This document shows positions 9,501 through 20,131 of a DNA stretch of 64,000 nucleotides, piece by piece (positions within the stretch are counted from its first letter, which is position 1; each line of letters begins with the position of its first letter). The DNA lies in the NCBI GenBank assembly GCA_963576735.1, contig OY755171.1, positions 17,112,001-17,176,000 of the forward strand, given 5' to 3'. The translations under genes and the position numbers were made by a program. The notes beneath the pieces were generated by a model that was given only the letters and a program-made list of their open reading frames with translations, was not told the DNA's origin and did no database searches. This stretch comes from Bedellia somnulentella. Lineage: Eukaryota; Arthropoda; Insecta; Lepidoptera; Bedelliidae.

Positions 9501-12500
9501 TTCCAACAAGTACAGAAACTGACATTTTAGCTGAAGACATCGACTTCATGAGTAACGATAACTTAAATAATGCTAACAGCTCAGGGCAGGCATTGTTGAT
9601 TTTTGATAATGATACCAGATTACCAATACCATTTTTCACTAATGCAAAAATTAGTGATTTCACATTAGGGGAGTTAGGGAATATCGAAAGTTATAATAAT
9701 TTACAAGAAGTTGATACAACGACTGAAAATTCGGTGTCGGTTAATGAAAAGTTTTCTAGCCTAGCTACTCCAAACAATAACTTGGTTTTAAGTACTGTGT
9801 CACCTTTGCAGTTAATTATACTATCTAGAAAAGCAAAAGTTTTGAAAATGATAGAAGATATTATAAAACAACATAACATTGAAATGAAAACTTTGTCACT
9901 AACCGACACTCAAACTGACAAAATAAACCTATCAGAACGGTTAAATGAATTCGTAATAAACATGAACAATATCAATGAACAGCCCAATCTCGCATCGAAT
10001 GACTTTAGCTTGACAACGGTGACTTCTACTGCGACTTCCTCAGAAACCACAGATATTCCGACAACGAGCCCTTCTCCTGAACCTTTTCCTATAGTTATCT
10101 CATCCAATACCCAACTCGCAGCAAACATTTTAAATGACAATACAACAATTAATTCAACAAATGAAGCAGCAATTACGACAACTGAAATCACGATAGAAAA
10201 TGTAGACATGGTTTTGGAAGAAGATAAAAACATGACAATATTGTCAATAACTGAGAGCAATTTAGAGACAACAACTGATAAAAATGATGAAACAACGACC
10301 ACAATGTCATTTTCGAGACTTGAAAACCAAAGCCCTATAAATGACAGCGATATCACAAATCAAACGAGACCACCTAAAAAAGATTTTGTCATATTTGGTA
10401 TTCTACCCAACAACACCGTGGTACGTAAAGATCCCAATGATGATTTATTAGAAAAAATAACTGAATCAACTCCCTATATTATTTATGGTATCCTACCAAA
10501 TAACACATTAATACGCAAGTTTCCCAATGGAACTAGAATACCACGAGTCATGCCAAAGATTGAGATATTACCAATAAGCCCATGGAGTTTGAGAAACCCT
10601 TTCAACCCTATCCATAACAATCCAACCATTGTCAGGCCAAAGTTTAACCAACTTCAAGCATCCACTAATGTTCCAACAACAACAGACATCATACAAAATT
10701 ACGGAATGGATAACCAGTTTAATAGCAACACTGTAAATAATCAGCAAACGGTATTAGACCTTGTATCTATTGGCTTAAAGCTGAGCTTAACAATTTTGGT
10801 TAATTGCATGTGCATGTTTTAGTAATAGAGGAAATGTGGTAAGGTTCACAAGATTTAACGAATAAAAATACGTCTAAGCTTTGCATGACTTCAATCATAA
10901 TAAGTTGTTAAAGGTTTAACAAAAATATCATAATTGCAGATTCCATCATCAGCACATAATTTAAGTGATAGTGGCTTAGGCAATTTCACCACAACTAAGC
11001 CAGAGTTTACTGAAAAAAGCACTGCCTCGCATGTTTTAAGTTTACGCACAACTACAATGCTACCTTCTGCTAGTGAGATTCTGCTTGATGGTATATCTTC
11101 AGCAGTAAAAGAGGAGGACATATTATCAATGACCAGTTCGACTACCGAATCAAAAATACTAACACTGGATATTGATCCTGAGGTACACTTCATACATTCA
11201 TACAGTATTTCAACTTGTAGGATATTACAGAAATCATTGAAAAAAGCTTATTGCATGAAAATAATAATTTAAATGCTAGATTTTAAAAAAAAGTATTCGT
11301 GGAGTTTTACTATTTATTTGTATTGCAGACTAAACAAATTCGGACTGAGAAACCGGGAAACGATAACATGAATCCTGTTTTCAAATATATACCAATTGAA
11401 GAGGTTACTGTTCCATCACAAAACACAAATGTTCAAAAACTACCATCCAAATCATCAATTAGTACTATCAAACCTATGACTATGATTTCAACTTCAGCCA
11501 CAACAATGACTTCTCAATCTAACTATGCTGAAACAACACCTGTATCAGCGCTTAGTAAAAAAAATATAATAACCCCTTACAATGCTGATTATAATAATTC
11601 ACCTACATTAGTATTTCCAGACACAAAAATTAATTCATTGACTACTACTGAGAATAGTTTTGATGATTTATCAAGTAATTTACCAGATTTTTCTGTCACA
11701 AGTAAAATAGAAATGTCTCCAACGGATCAAAATAATGTTATGCCTTTGACAAAACCGACAGAAGACATAACAGTTACAACAACTGAAACAACAGATGAAT
11801 TCGACAATAATAGTTCAAAATCCGAATTCGATAACGATTCTGGAATTTCAAGAAATTTAATTCAAGCAATGGGACGCAATACTAAGAATATTAATAGTGA
11901 TCCAAACAGCCAAGTACTTGTGAGTGACAATAATGTGAATAAAATAAACGCTAATCGGCCTATCGTTTCGTCAATAATTCTTAATTCAAATGAAGAAAAC
12001 GAAAAATTACTAAAAGAATTACTTTTAGCAACTGGGAGAAATCCAAATATATTAGATATTGCAAGTGATGACATAAATAAGCCATCTGTCAGTACTACTT
12101 CAACTGTGCCTACAACAACAACGAATACATTAATAGAAGAAAACTTTAAACAATATGAGGAAGATGCAAAGTTACTTCAAAATTTATTAAAATCAACAGG
12201 ACAAACTAATGCTCAATCTGAAATGCCAATTTCTAATAAACTTTTAACTCCTGCCCAACCTTTAACTACCACTCAAGTAACCCCAAGAAATCAGCCAGCT
12301 ATCATTGCTAAACCTATTAGTACAACACCATCGATAGAAGAAGATATCAAAAAGTTTCAAGAAGATGCCAAGCTTTTGCAGACATTACTACAAGCAACAG
12401 GCCAAAATTCACTTAATTTAAATATCCCATCTATCACAAGTATTTTTGACACATTGCAACCACCAACAACTACTAAACAGACAAATACAATGGAAAAAAA

Positions 12501-15500
12501 ACAAGAACCCAAAACATTAAAGAACACGACACCATCGTTAAACAATGATAGTATAAAATTAGAAGAAGATACAACCCTGTTACAGTCTTTACTTAAAACA
12601 ACGGGAAAAAATACAAACGTGAATTCACCAAATATATTAAGTACATCTAACATAAAAGTATTGCCTGAACTGCCACTGATAACAAAATCTTCAACAGAAT
12701 CTTCTACTACAATATTAAATAGACCAGTTTATGTTCCTCAGATTGTCACAATAACAAAACAAAGTACTGAATTACCTACGACTACTACTTTTCAGCCTTC
12801 TACAAATAACGAAAATATTCGAATATCAACAACTTATCCACCTTATGCCAATACTGAACGAATGTTACCTCAAACAACTTCAAAATCTTTTCAAAGATCT
12901 ACAACAAGAAGCAGGCAAACCCCCAGGGTTTCACTTACAACGGAATTACCTTCCACTTCAACATTTTCCGTAGAGGAAGACGTTGCATTTTTGAATAATT
13001 TAGTAAGTAGTGCGTGCATGTGTCTTAATATTCAAATTGAAATAGTTAATTTTAAATAATAATCTTTATCTTTTCAGAAAAACGTTCTTGATTCAAATAA
13101 CATTGAGGATCCCGAAACTGCGTTAGCCAATCGAATAATTGCCTTAGCGGTTGAAAAAAGCTTAAATGAAATTGAATCTTCTACATCTAAAGCACAAAAA
13201 AATAGAGATAACAAACCTGAAGCGCCTTCAATTAAAAGTAGAATTCCAATAACACGAAAACCTACAACAACTTCAACTACCACAACAACCAGTACAACCA
13301 CGACACCGAAACCTACTTCAACAGAGAAGAGTACTCCATCAATTGAAGAGGATATAAAACAATTTCAAGAAGACGCTAAGCTATTGCAAGCTTTACTGAA
13401 GGCTACAGGACAAAATCCAGCGGATTTCAAAATTCCTACTATAACAGCTGCACCTTCAAATGTAAGAAAAAAACCAAGTTCCTTGCCTCAAGCTGGTGCT
13501 GATGACCTAAAACTGCTTACTAATCTTCTTTCTTTTCCTCCGCCTAAAACTAATACTATCCAATCTTCAACTATGAGAACGCCTACAACAACTAAGCAAA
13601 CTTCTAGGACTCGAAGGCCTTATGGAGCTAAGTTAGCTGTAAAAAATGATTTAGATAATATGCAAAATGACAAATCTTTACTTCAAACGTTGATTAAATT
13701 ACAGGGGAATCAAGAAAGTACCACCACACCGACGAAACTTACGATTACAGGTAAAAATTTGATCTTAGTATAGAAAATGAGTTTTCTTTATTAGTGTTTA
13801 TATATTGTGTAATTGCAGCAACAAATTAACGACCTTTTATTTTTTCTATTCTTTTATATTTACTTTTTTAATTTTAAACAAATACAGAAAGTAAATGGTG
13901 TCCATATTTTTGATTTTCCTATGCTTATTCATCACCCCATGTTCATCAACATACTTCAACAAAAATATATGTTTTTAATGAATATAATCGAATGTTTACT
14001 GACGTGTTCTATTGTCAAAAAAAGATAATGCACTGATGAAAAAGAAAAAAATAAGTTCGTAAATATTAAGTTCGGATTTTGCAGCTTTTATTTATTCATA
14101 TATGATCGTGATACAATAATTTTATTGATAGAATTACTTTGAAATACTACTGTAGATAAAGTTGACGTTATAGCAACCGTGATAGCTCAATGGGTAGAAC
14201 ACCGATTATCGTGCCAAAGACTAGTGTTTAAATTCTGAGTCGGGCCTACACCATCATGAGTAAACCCACATGGCTGAGTTGTACTTAGTCATGTGACAGA
14301 GTATTCGTACAAAACGGCGATAGGCCTGCCCCCTATCACGTGAGTACACTGTCCATGCAATAAGTGGGTACTCTGAACACCAGGTGACAAAGTCACGTGA
14401 TGTTCAGAAGTATTAGTACCTCTGCCAACCCCTTCGGGGATATTAGGCGTGAACGTTTATGTTTATGTTATGTTATAAAGTTTACATTTGTTAATAACAT
14501 AATGAAATACATGTTATGTTTTTACTTAAACTGTGAGTTTTACAGGTCAAACTACGGATGAAGCATTAAATAAGTTGCTTCAAAAAACAAAACAGAACTC
14601 GATGGTATCGGAAGCATCACAGTCGCCAATGTCGTTAAGTACAGAGTATGGGAAAAGCAATGATGCTTTATTGGCGGCGTTACTCAAAGAACAAGGATTT
14701 GGACCAACCACGGCAAGTTCTTTGGATGAACAACTTCGACTTGCTGTTAGTCTTATTTCTCCTTTTTCTTACACGCTACTTTTATGGTTACATTTTATTT
14801 GGATTGGATACACTAAAGTTGTGTTTTTTTCATCCTATATTCTAGTATTTTATGATCCTTAATTTCAAACTTTAAAAAAAGTGCAGGGAGGAAATGAATG
14901 AAAGAACCAATGAACTGCAAACTTCTTTTTAATTTTCCATTTATACTCAAAATACTGTACTCCCCAAGATTTTATTCAACTTTTCATCAGTATTATCTTT
15001 CGTGACTCTTCAGGCCTTACTTAACCAAGTGGTGGTGACACCTAAAGCGCGAAGGACTACTACTTTGCCACCTCCGCCGCCAGCGCCAAGGAGACCAGTG
15101 CTAGATGGTCTAGCTTGGCTATGGCAGCAATGGAGAGAAACTGCACCCGGAGGAGCTCCGAGACCTAGTCAAAGACCTGCTATTACAGGTTTGAAATTTC
15201 TTCTTCAATTTTTTTTACGAGTTTCGTCCAAACTAACTTTGTTTTTTCTTTTATATCTAAGGACTCTGTTACCATATGACGGTTTATTCTTAAACGATTT
15301 GATCAAAAAGTAATAATCTCATGAAAGTTTTACTTCTTAGAATATTATTTTTCATCAAATTGTGAAAGCTGGTTAAATACTAAAATTCATCATAATGTAT
15401 GCATGTTTTTTATAGATGTACTAATCGAGTTACACAGTCGTGTTTATTACTGATAGACAATCAATCTCAATAAATATAACAAGGAACAAAATATTTTTAA

Positions 15501-18500
15501 AAGGTTAAAGGAATAAATAAATTAATACTGAGTAGACAACACATTGCAACAGACCTTGCAGTAATGAAAATGCCAAATACCACAAAATCATGATTGATAA
15601 ATTAGACTCAAAATTAAAAAAAAAAACATAAAGAACAACATGAGTTCATTAACACCGACCTATCAAAAATATGTTTGCACAAAGTGCCGATAGGGCCAAT
15701 AACGTGATTTAAAAATATCATTAAAGAATATTCAGTACCACTACATATAAGGATATAAGGCCTTAACGTATCTTTGTACATCACGTTTTCAAAACACTGA
15801 ACAATATATTTTTTAAACTCTTTTAAAACTGGAGAATGGTATTTTTCATAACTATATGCTTTATTTACCAATGTACTCTAACGTTTCAGCGTCAGCGTCA
15901 TCTACAAGCTCCAGAGGAAACTGGCTTGGATCGGGACCCTTTGTCGGCAATGCTGATGATGAATCGTCTTCAAACAGAGTGGGTTTTGCAGCCTTATTAT
16001 TTAGATTGTGTAATTTATGGTGAAGGGTTAAAGATATCATACCGTATTGTACAGATTTTCTTATAATATTTGAAACAGCTATTGAGTTAATTCATTGGAT
16101 TGTTATAAAAACTGCTAGCGTTGTAAATAAAGAAAACATTTTTATCACTCCTCTAAGGATAATTACAAATAAATGAAATTTGTTGCCAATAAGATATTAA
16201 TAATTTACTGCCATATTTTTACGGTTTTTTCTTTTATTAGTTCCTATTTGTAAAATGCGTAAGTGTAAAACCAACAATTGTGTGAAATACATTTTCTTTC
16301 TTTTACATTTTTAGGTTTAATTACCAATGAGTGATTTTTCTACTGTAATTAGGTTAAGTTGTGTATATATAAACTGTAAATATTAATTAGGGCGTACTGT
16401 TTAAGTTTAAAGGAAGGTGGGAAGGGTTATTATTAAACTGAATTTATATTGGCTTACTTTTTGGCTGTGTTAAAATTGCACAAATTTCCTTAAACGCTTC
16501 CTTTGTTTTTATTAAAATAAATCTTAGATTAGAAATACTTTTTTATTTGCATGGTTGTTATGTAATTCATTTACACTCCCTGTAAAGCACAGTTGTGGTG
16601 TTGGTTTCTGTTATTTTTCTCGTCGGGAAATATCGATTGATACTATATTCTACTCATTTCTATCAATAGATTCTTAATTTATGCTTCATAGTAATAATTT
16701 GAATTCTGCCAGCGTATGACGGTAAAATTTGCAAGCAATTAGAGTTATTGCTACAAAATTATGTAAATACAAAAATAAAACGTAGAAATGGGGTAGTGCA
16801 GTTTTGGAATTCTTATTTATGTATATCCTTGAGATTGTCGCACTAAGGGTCATTTTCAAGTGACTTTGCGGTTCTCTTTCTTCCTATAAAGGCTGAGGAT
16901 TTTCTAATCTTGGAGACTTCTTTTTGTAATATGAACAAAATCCGCCTCTTTTCGGTTAAGTACAATGTGTAGAGGTAAAACATAACTAAACCTAATTGTG
17001 GACCTTTCTGAGGGTTAGAAGCTGGGCAATCATATGCATACGCTGAAGCAACTTTTACATACTGTCAAATAAAACAGATTTCCTGGATAATTTTTACCAA
17101 TCACCAAATGAACGGGAAATAACTCCGTATCATTTCATGAGGTCAGTACGAGGTGAGCTTTGCTGGTATTGTAGAGTCGTATATAATATTATTTGTTATA
17201 TCATCACTATATGTATTATCAGTAAGAAATCAGTTTTAATTCATAATTTAACTACATACATACATATACTCACGGCTATAAATCCATAGATGGGGTAGCC
17301 AGAGCTAAGGAATCAGAAATTCCTCAGCCACTTTTGGAAAGTTAAATGGGGAAAAGATGGTAAAATAAAGGTTGTTGGTGATGGGTCTCCAACCGCATCG
17401 CCCAATAATCCCTTTGAAGCCCCAATACCGTTAGTCGCCTCTTACGCACACCCGCCGGAAGAATTGGGGTAGTGCTATTCTAAGCCGACACTACACAGCA
17501 TAATTTAATTAAAAAGTGAAATAGTGCTTAAACCAACATTTTATGTCTTTTTAAGAAACCTTTTCCTATTGTGAAACTGCTTTTTGTAAAAACGAGCTTA
17601 AACAGATCGCAATGTATTTTTGTATTTTTTTATAAAAAAACAAAAATATACTCATAAACACATGCAATTTACAAAACAGTCGACTCGCATTTATAACGGC
17701 ACATGAAGATTTTTTAGCGTAGAAAATGATATGTAAGAAATAATGATAAAAATGGTTCCAGAATTAAAAAGTTAGAAGTTTAGATTTGAACACAGTTAAC
17801 ATGTGTATAATTAATCAATGATTGTCCAATGAAAGTGTTTGTGGTGAAGGAAATTGTAGTTGAACTATCCAATTGAAACCCCCCTTTGCACCTTTAATCT
17901 CTTACCGTTTGGGGTTGTGGGACTGGGATTTCTAGTTTAAGTTTGTAAATAAGGGTTGTGTACATATTTTTATTTAAACTGTGGTGGGTTTTAAAAGAGA
18001 AGTGTAAATTTTTAAAACAATATCAGATCCTGGCATCATACTAACCCAAAGTTCGAGCGGTTGTAAATAAACTTGTAAGGTAAGTGAATTGTAAATAATC
18101 ATTTTCATAGTAGCTCTATCTAACTCTGTTTTTACTTATTATATACAAATTTGTAGTATTTTTAGCAAAGTTAATAAAATATCTTTAATTTATATCTTAA
18201 TAAATTTAACTAATTCACTATCTACACATTTCATTTTTTTTCAGGATATAGAAATAAATAGTTTATCTTATTACAGCCTTTCACATTGAATTGTTCTTTT
18301 AATAATTATAAAAATAAATGTGGTAAAACAAAGCTTATTAAATTACCCCATTTACATAAACAGGTTGTAAGACAAAAGTTATTTTATTATTATTATGCAG
18401 TACCCTATATTATACTTTGTCGATACCGCTTTAATAAATGTAACAAACATATTTCCTAACATTTAAGCCAAAGTAAATAAAAAACTAAGTTTAAAGGTAA

Positions 18501-20131
18501 AATGACCAGTACCGGTACCAATAACCAGTAAAACAAATGTTAATTTTTCAATATAAATATACACTGTTTATTAATAAGCAATAATTTGATGTCTTTATGA
18601 ACTATAAGTGTTTATGTATAAATAACATATCTTTTTTATAATAATTTCAAAACATGTTGGTTGTGATCACAAAAATCTTCCAGTATAATTATATTATATC
18701 TTTAATTATGATATTCAAAACTTTATAAGCTTCGTTATCATACAATCATCATTACGAAAACATAAACTGTATATTTTTTCAATTGGCCTACTTCACCGCT
18801 TACCGCACCAATACTTCGTTCTTCATCACCATCAACATAATCTGCTATTTTATTTTATGATATGTTCATTAATTAACATTGTTCATTTGTATGGCATCAC
18901 AGGTACCTCTAGAACCACCGGCTGTGGTGGCAACCCAGAACGGAGGAAGAGGACAGTTGGTGTCAGCGGCTATTAATATGACGAGAGCATTTTCACAATT
19001 CTTGGGTGCTGCAATACAGGTTAGAGATTTTTAAATGGTTTTATTTGGCTTACCCTGTTTGTTTTATTCTTTCTTTCTTGGGTCAAATTTAGTAATTTAA
19101 ATTTCAGCCCCTTCTTGTCAACCGATTAATATTAAATTTAGTATACACTTTGGATTTTGGTAACAATTCAATTATGTTTATTTATTAAAATAACATGCAA
19201 TTTATTTTATTGTTTTGTATATAACTTATAGAAAAGAATTTTGAACGAAACTGCACCAGTAGCATTAGGCTTGTGAAAGCGCAAGTGTCACATGAGGAGT
19301 GAGAAACTGATTGAAAGCTCAAACAAAATCTGTCAGTATATATGAGAAGTGTCTCACATGAGGTACTCGCTCTCACCCGCCTCATACTACGGGGGCTGTT
19401 GTTTACTTAAAACCTTTTAAACAGCTAGTGTCAAGGGAGCAGAGTAACTGAAACGAACAATGCTGTATTGAAAACAGAGAAAAAAGATTATTTCAAAGAG
19501 GGTCCAACTAGATAATCTGTTATAGAATTGCAGCATTACTAGATTACTAAAAATCGTTTTGAATGGGACAAAAGTTAATCCTGATATTGTGAGTCGAGTG
19601 GAGTTGTACGTTTAACTAGCATCGCATGGATGAAATGTAAAAAGATTGGTCATTACTACTTAATTTATGCTTTAATCTTGCTGGTTGTACATAACATAAC
19701 ATATAACATAAACGTTCACGCCGTATTTCCCCGAAGGGGTTGGCAGAGGTACTAATACTTCTGAACATCACGTGACTTTGTCACCTAGTGTTCAGAGTAC
19801 CCACGTTTTGCATGGACAGTGTACTCACGTGATAGGGGGCAGGCCTATCGCCGTTGCTGGTTGTACTGCTATCAGATTTGAGCTGGCAAGATAATAAGCT
19901 ATTTGTTCATTACTTTTCATTGATGATCATTTTTGATACTACATCACCTCTTGTAATATAAACTGTAGTAACTAATAAAATCATAGTGGAATGTAATAAA
20001 AGTCCCGATTTTCTTATAATGGTATTTTAATGTTCTAGGGAGCAGCGCAGACAGTTCAAAGCGTGATCCGAGCTGGACAAAGAGCAGCCAATGATGCCTA
20101 TGCTGGCGGCTCGGGGCCGGTTTCTGGATGA
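3763..20131 (+). CDS. Mucin-like Thr/Ser-rich repeat protein, 3' part of gene (14 joined exons)
   Basis: Fourteen exons join in one open frame of about 2,640 residues ending at TGA 20129-20131. The order is a basic Arg/Lys/Ser-rich part (exons to 6347), a huge Thr/Ser/Asn-rich part (8366-13002) with many N-x-S/T sites, a set of leucine-rich repeats of type EEDxKLLQxLLxATGQN (11.85-14.7 kb), a Pro/Trp segment, and a small hydrophobic, alanine-rich C-terminus. Nearly all introns are phase 0; only those after 13750 and 15188 are phase 1. The composition suggests a secreted or matrix, heavily O-glycosylated protein. This is inference: no signal peptide is visible because the 5' end lies outside. 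I do not recognise a named orthologue. Weak spots are the 7575-7733 exon and the donor of the 8366 exon. Confidence 0.75.
4890..5018 (+). CDS. Mucin-like gene, exon 2
   Basis: 43 codons, phase 0 at both ends; acceptor acattccag, donor AGG|GTAAAT. Encodes THSNSQPVESLSVIAS and a Ser/Thr-rich remainder. The intron before it is 146 bp and the one after 102 bp. The in-frame ATG at 4797 is intronic. Confidence 0.72.
5121..6011 (+). CDS. Mucin-like gene, exon 3
   Basis: 297 codons, phase 0; acceptor acatttcag, donor GGG|GTGAGT. Starts FHIKSHPEEKNN. It continues the basic, Ser/Arg-rich character (SRQHLSSST, RFSYYSRSRPN) and shifts toward Thr-rich sequence in its second half. Confidence 0.75.
6237..6347 (+). 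CDS. Mucin-like gene, exon 4
   Basis: 37 codons, phase 0; acceptor cacattccag, donor ACA|GTAAGT. Encodes IKEDIDKSRGRFSSRYRATN and ends ..VPTITSST. Too short to stand out alone; supported by splice signals, frame and composition that match its neighbours. Confidence 0.68.
6406..7378 (+). mobile_element. Non-autonomous Helitron-like element, copy 1
   Basis: Begins TCTATACTTATAATAAATC, flanked by A. Ends GTGCGAAGCTGGGACGATCC-ACTAG, flanked by T: TC..CTAG ends with an A/T target, as Helitrons have. It contains a (CTGT)n tract at about 6527-6575. It lies inside the intron after exon 4 and accounts for most of that 1.2-kb intron. A closely similar copy in reverse orientation is at 34586-35564. No protein is encoded. 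Confidence 0.8.
6527..6575. repeat. (CTGT)n microsatellite
   Basis: About eleven copies of the 4-mer inside the Helitron-like element. The sister copy has the same tract as (GACA)n. Confidence 0.9.
7575..7733 (+). CDS. Mucin-like gene, exon 5 (tentative)
   Basis: 53 open codons in phase 0: AWLKFFVTDRDVTKTVQEPI, then WLLNDSLDVTTKPVPRLN and PSMPFAYESPKHL. The acceptor would be catttctgaag and the donor CTG|GTTATA, both weak. The composition is protein-like and the surroundings are AT-rich, so I think it is coding, but its edges are uncertain. The aligned opposite-strand frame is a shadow. Confidence 0.45.
7740..8365. other. Intron of mucin-like gene
   Basis: AT-rich, with no repeat recognised. 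It ends in the acceptor cttattgcag at 8365. The apparent start codon at 8276 and hydrophobic codons before 8366 read through this intron and should not be annotated as protein. Confidence 0.6.
8366..10750 (+). CDS. Mucin-like gene, exon 6 (large Thr/Ser/Asn-rich exon)
   Basis: About 795 codons, phase 0, starting VEGEDIDLGNGIHSI (compare VEGES at the first visible exon). Very rich in Thr, Ser and Asn, with many N-x-T/S sequons. Near its 3' end a motif occurs twice: DFVIFGILPNNTVVRK (10382-10429) and YIIYGILPNNTLIRKFPNGT (10475-10534). The donor is unclear: ACG|GTATTA at 10750 is preferred, and in-frame alternatives are at 10762 and 10798. The hydrophobic readthrough to 10822 is probably intronic. 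Confidence 0.75.
10940..11182 (+). CDS. Mucin-like gene, exon 7
   Basis: 81 codons, phase 0; acceptor cataattgcag, donor GAG|GTACAC. Encodes IPSSAHNLSDSGLGNFTTTK and then Thr/Ser-rich sequence ending LDIDPE. Confidence 0.75.
11329..13002 (+). CDS. Mucin-like gene, exon 8 (start of repeat region)
   Basis: 558 codons, phase 0; acceptor tgtattgcag, donor TTA|GTAAGT. Thr-rich linkers separate at least five versions of a leucine-rich unit: RNLIQAMGRNTKN (~11850), ENEKLLKELLLATGRNPN (~11992), EEDAKLLQNLLKSTGQT (~12157), EEDIKKFQEDAKLLQTLLQA (~12337) and EEDTTLLQSLLKTTGKNT (~12557). The exon ends within VEEDVAFLNNL, so the unit continues over the 75-bp intron. Confidence 0.85.
13078..13750 (+). CDS. 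Mucin-like gene, exon 9
   Basis: Starts in phase 0 (acceptor tatcttttcag) with KNVLDSNNIEDPETALANRI, and ends in phase 1 at ACAG|GTAAAA. It contains the best repeat unit, EEDIKQFQEDAKLLQALLKA followed by TGQNPADF (13345-13428), and decayed units DDLKLLTNLLSF and DKSLLQTLIKLQGNQ, linked by Thr-rich sequence (TTTSTTTTTSTTTTPKP). Confidence 0.85.
13751..14545. other. Intron of mucin-like gene
   Basis: Phase-1 intron holding a family A SINE (14178-14478). Candidate acceptors at 13819 and 13888 lead to early stops in the required phase and were rejected as exons. Confidence 0.65.
14178..14478 (+). mobile_element. Family A SINE inside mucin-like intron
   Basis: tRNA head GTGATAGCTCAATGGGTAG followed by the family hairpins, the CCCCTTCGGGG stem-loop and a GTTATGTTAT tail. 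It lacks the ~60-nt segment between head and hairpins that copy 1 has (GACATATGTGTGGTTAAT..). Confidence 0.85.
14546..14745 (+). CDS. Mucin-like gene, exon 10
   Basis: Enters in phase 1, completing a Gly codon, and leaves in phase 0 at GCT|GTTAGT. Encodes GQTTDEALNKLLQKTKQNS and SNDALLAALLKEQGFGP, two short relatives of the leucine-rich unit, then SSLDEQLRLA. Confidence 0.75.
15014..15188 (+). CDS. Mucin-like gene, exon 11
   Basis: Acceptor tgactcttcag; donor ACAG|GTTTGA (phase 1). It is GC-richer than its surroundings and encodes ALLNQVVVTPKARRTTT, a Pro run (LPPPPPAPRRP) and LDGLAWLWQQWRETAPGG, a tryptophan-rich stretch unlike the rest of the protein, which suggests a folded or binding segment. 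Confidence 0.8.
15189..15889. other. Intron of mucin-like gene
   Basis: 701 bp, AT-rich, with no repeat recognised. The 85-aa opposite-strand frame at 15614-15871 has no supporting features. Confidence 0.6.
15890..15978 (+). CDS. Mucin-like gene, exon 12
   Basis: In the phase-1 frame demanded by exon 11 it encodes (A)SASSTSSRGNWLGSGPFVGN followed by ADDESSSNR, with donor AGA|GTGGGT. A different frame is also open and looks protein-like (RHLQAPEETGLDRDPLSAML), but it is out of phase with exon 11 and would run into a stop at the start of exon 13. The phase-1 frame is therefore preferred. Confidence 0.6.
15979..18902. other. Largest intron of mucin-like gene
   Basis: 2.9 kb. Holds a full family B element (17252-17498). 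The rest is AT-rich and unassigned; a TTTTAAAAGAGAAG-type A/T mix at 17.9-18.2 kb shows no coding signal. Confidence 0.6.
17252..17498 (-). mobile_element. Family B SINE-like element in mucin-like intron
   Basis: Minus orientation, full length, with exact 10-bp target-site duplication cataatttaa at 17242-17251 and 17499-17508. Confidence 0.88.
18903..19019 (+). CDS. Mucin-like gene, exon 13
   Basis: 39 codons, phase 0; acceptor ggcatcacag, donor CAG|GTTAGA. Encodes VPLEPPAVVATQNGGRGQLV, then SAAINMTRAFSQFLGAAIQ, an amphipathic, alanine-rich segment. Confidence 0.75.
19691..19853 (-). mobile_element. 5'-truncated family A SINE in last mucin-like intron
   Basis: Only the 3' half of the element, with (CATAA)n tail. 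Exact 13-bp target-site duplication ttgctggttgtac at 19678-19690 and 19854-19866. Truncation at the 5' end with a duplication is the mark of target-primed reverse transcription. Confidence 0.9.
20039..20131 (+). CDS. Mucin-like gene, last coding exon
   Basis: 30 codons plus TGA; acceptor atgttctag. Encodes GAAQTVQSVIRAGQRAANDA and YAGGSGPVSG. With exon 13 it forms a ~70-residue alanine/glutamine-rich, repeat-free C-terminus. Confidence 0.75.
   Translation, partial: GAAQTVQSVIRAGQRAANDAYAGGSGPVSG

Noticed and set aside
13813..14028. 71-aa open frame after 13.8 kb, and acceptors at 13819 and 13888
   Set aside because: In the phase required after exon 9 these lead to immediate stops. The composition is AT-driven (Phe/Ile/Lys).
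15890..16066. Alternative protein-like frame RHLQAPEETGLDRDPLSAML in exon 12
   Set aside because: It needs phase 0 entry, whereas exon 11 ends in phase 1, and on leaving at the donor it would meet a stop at the start of exon 13.
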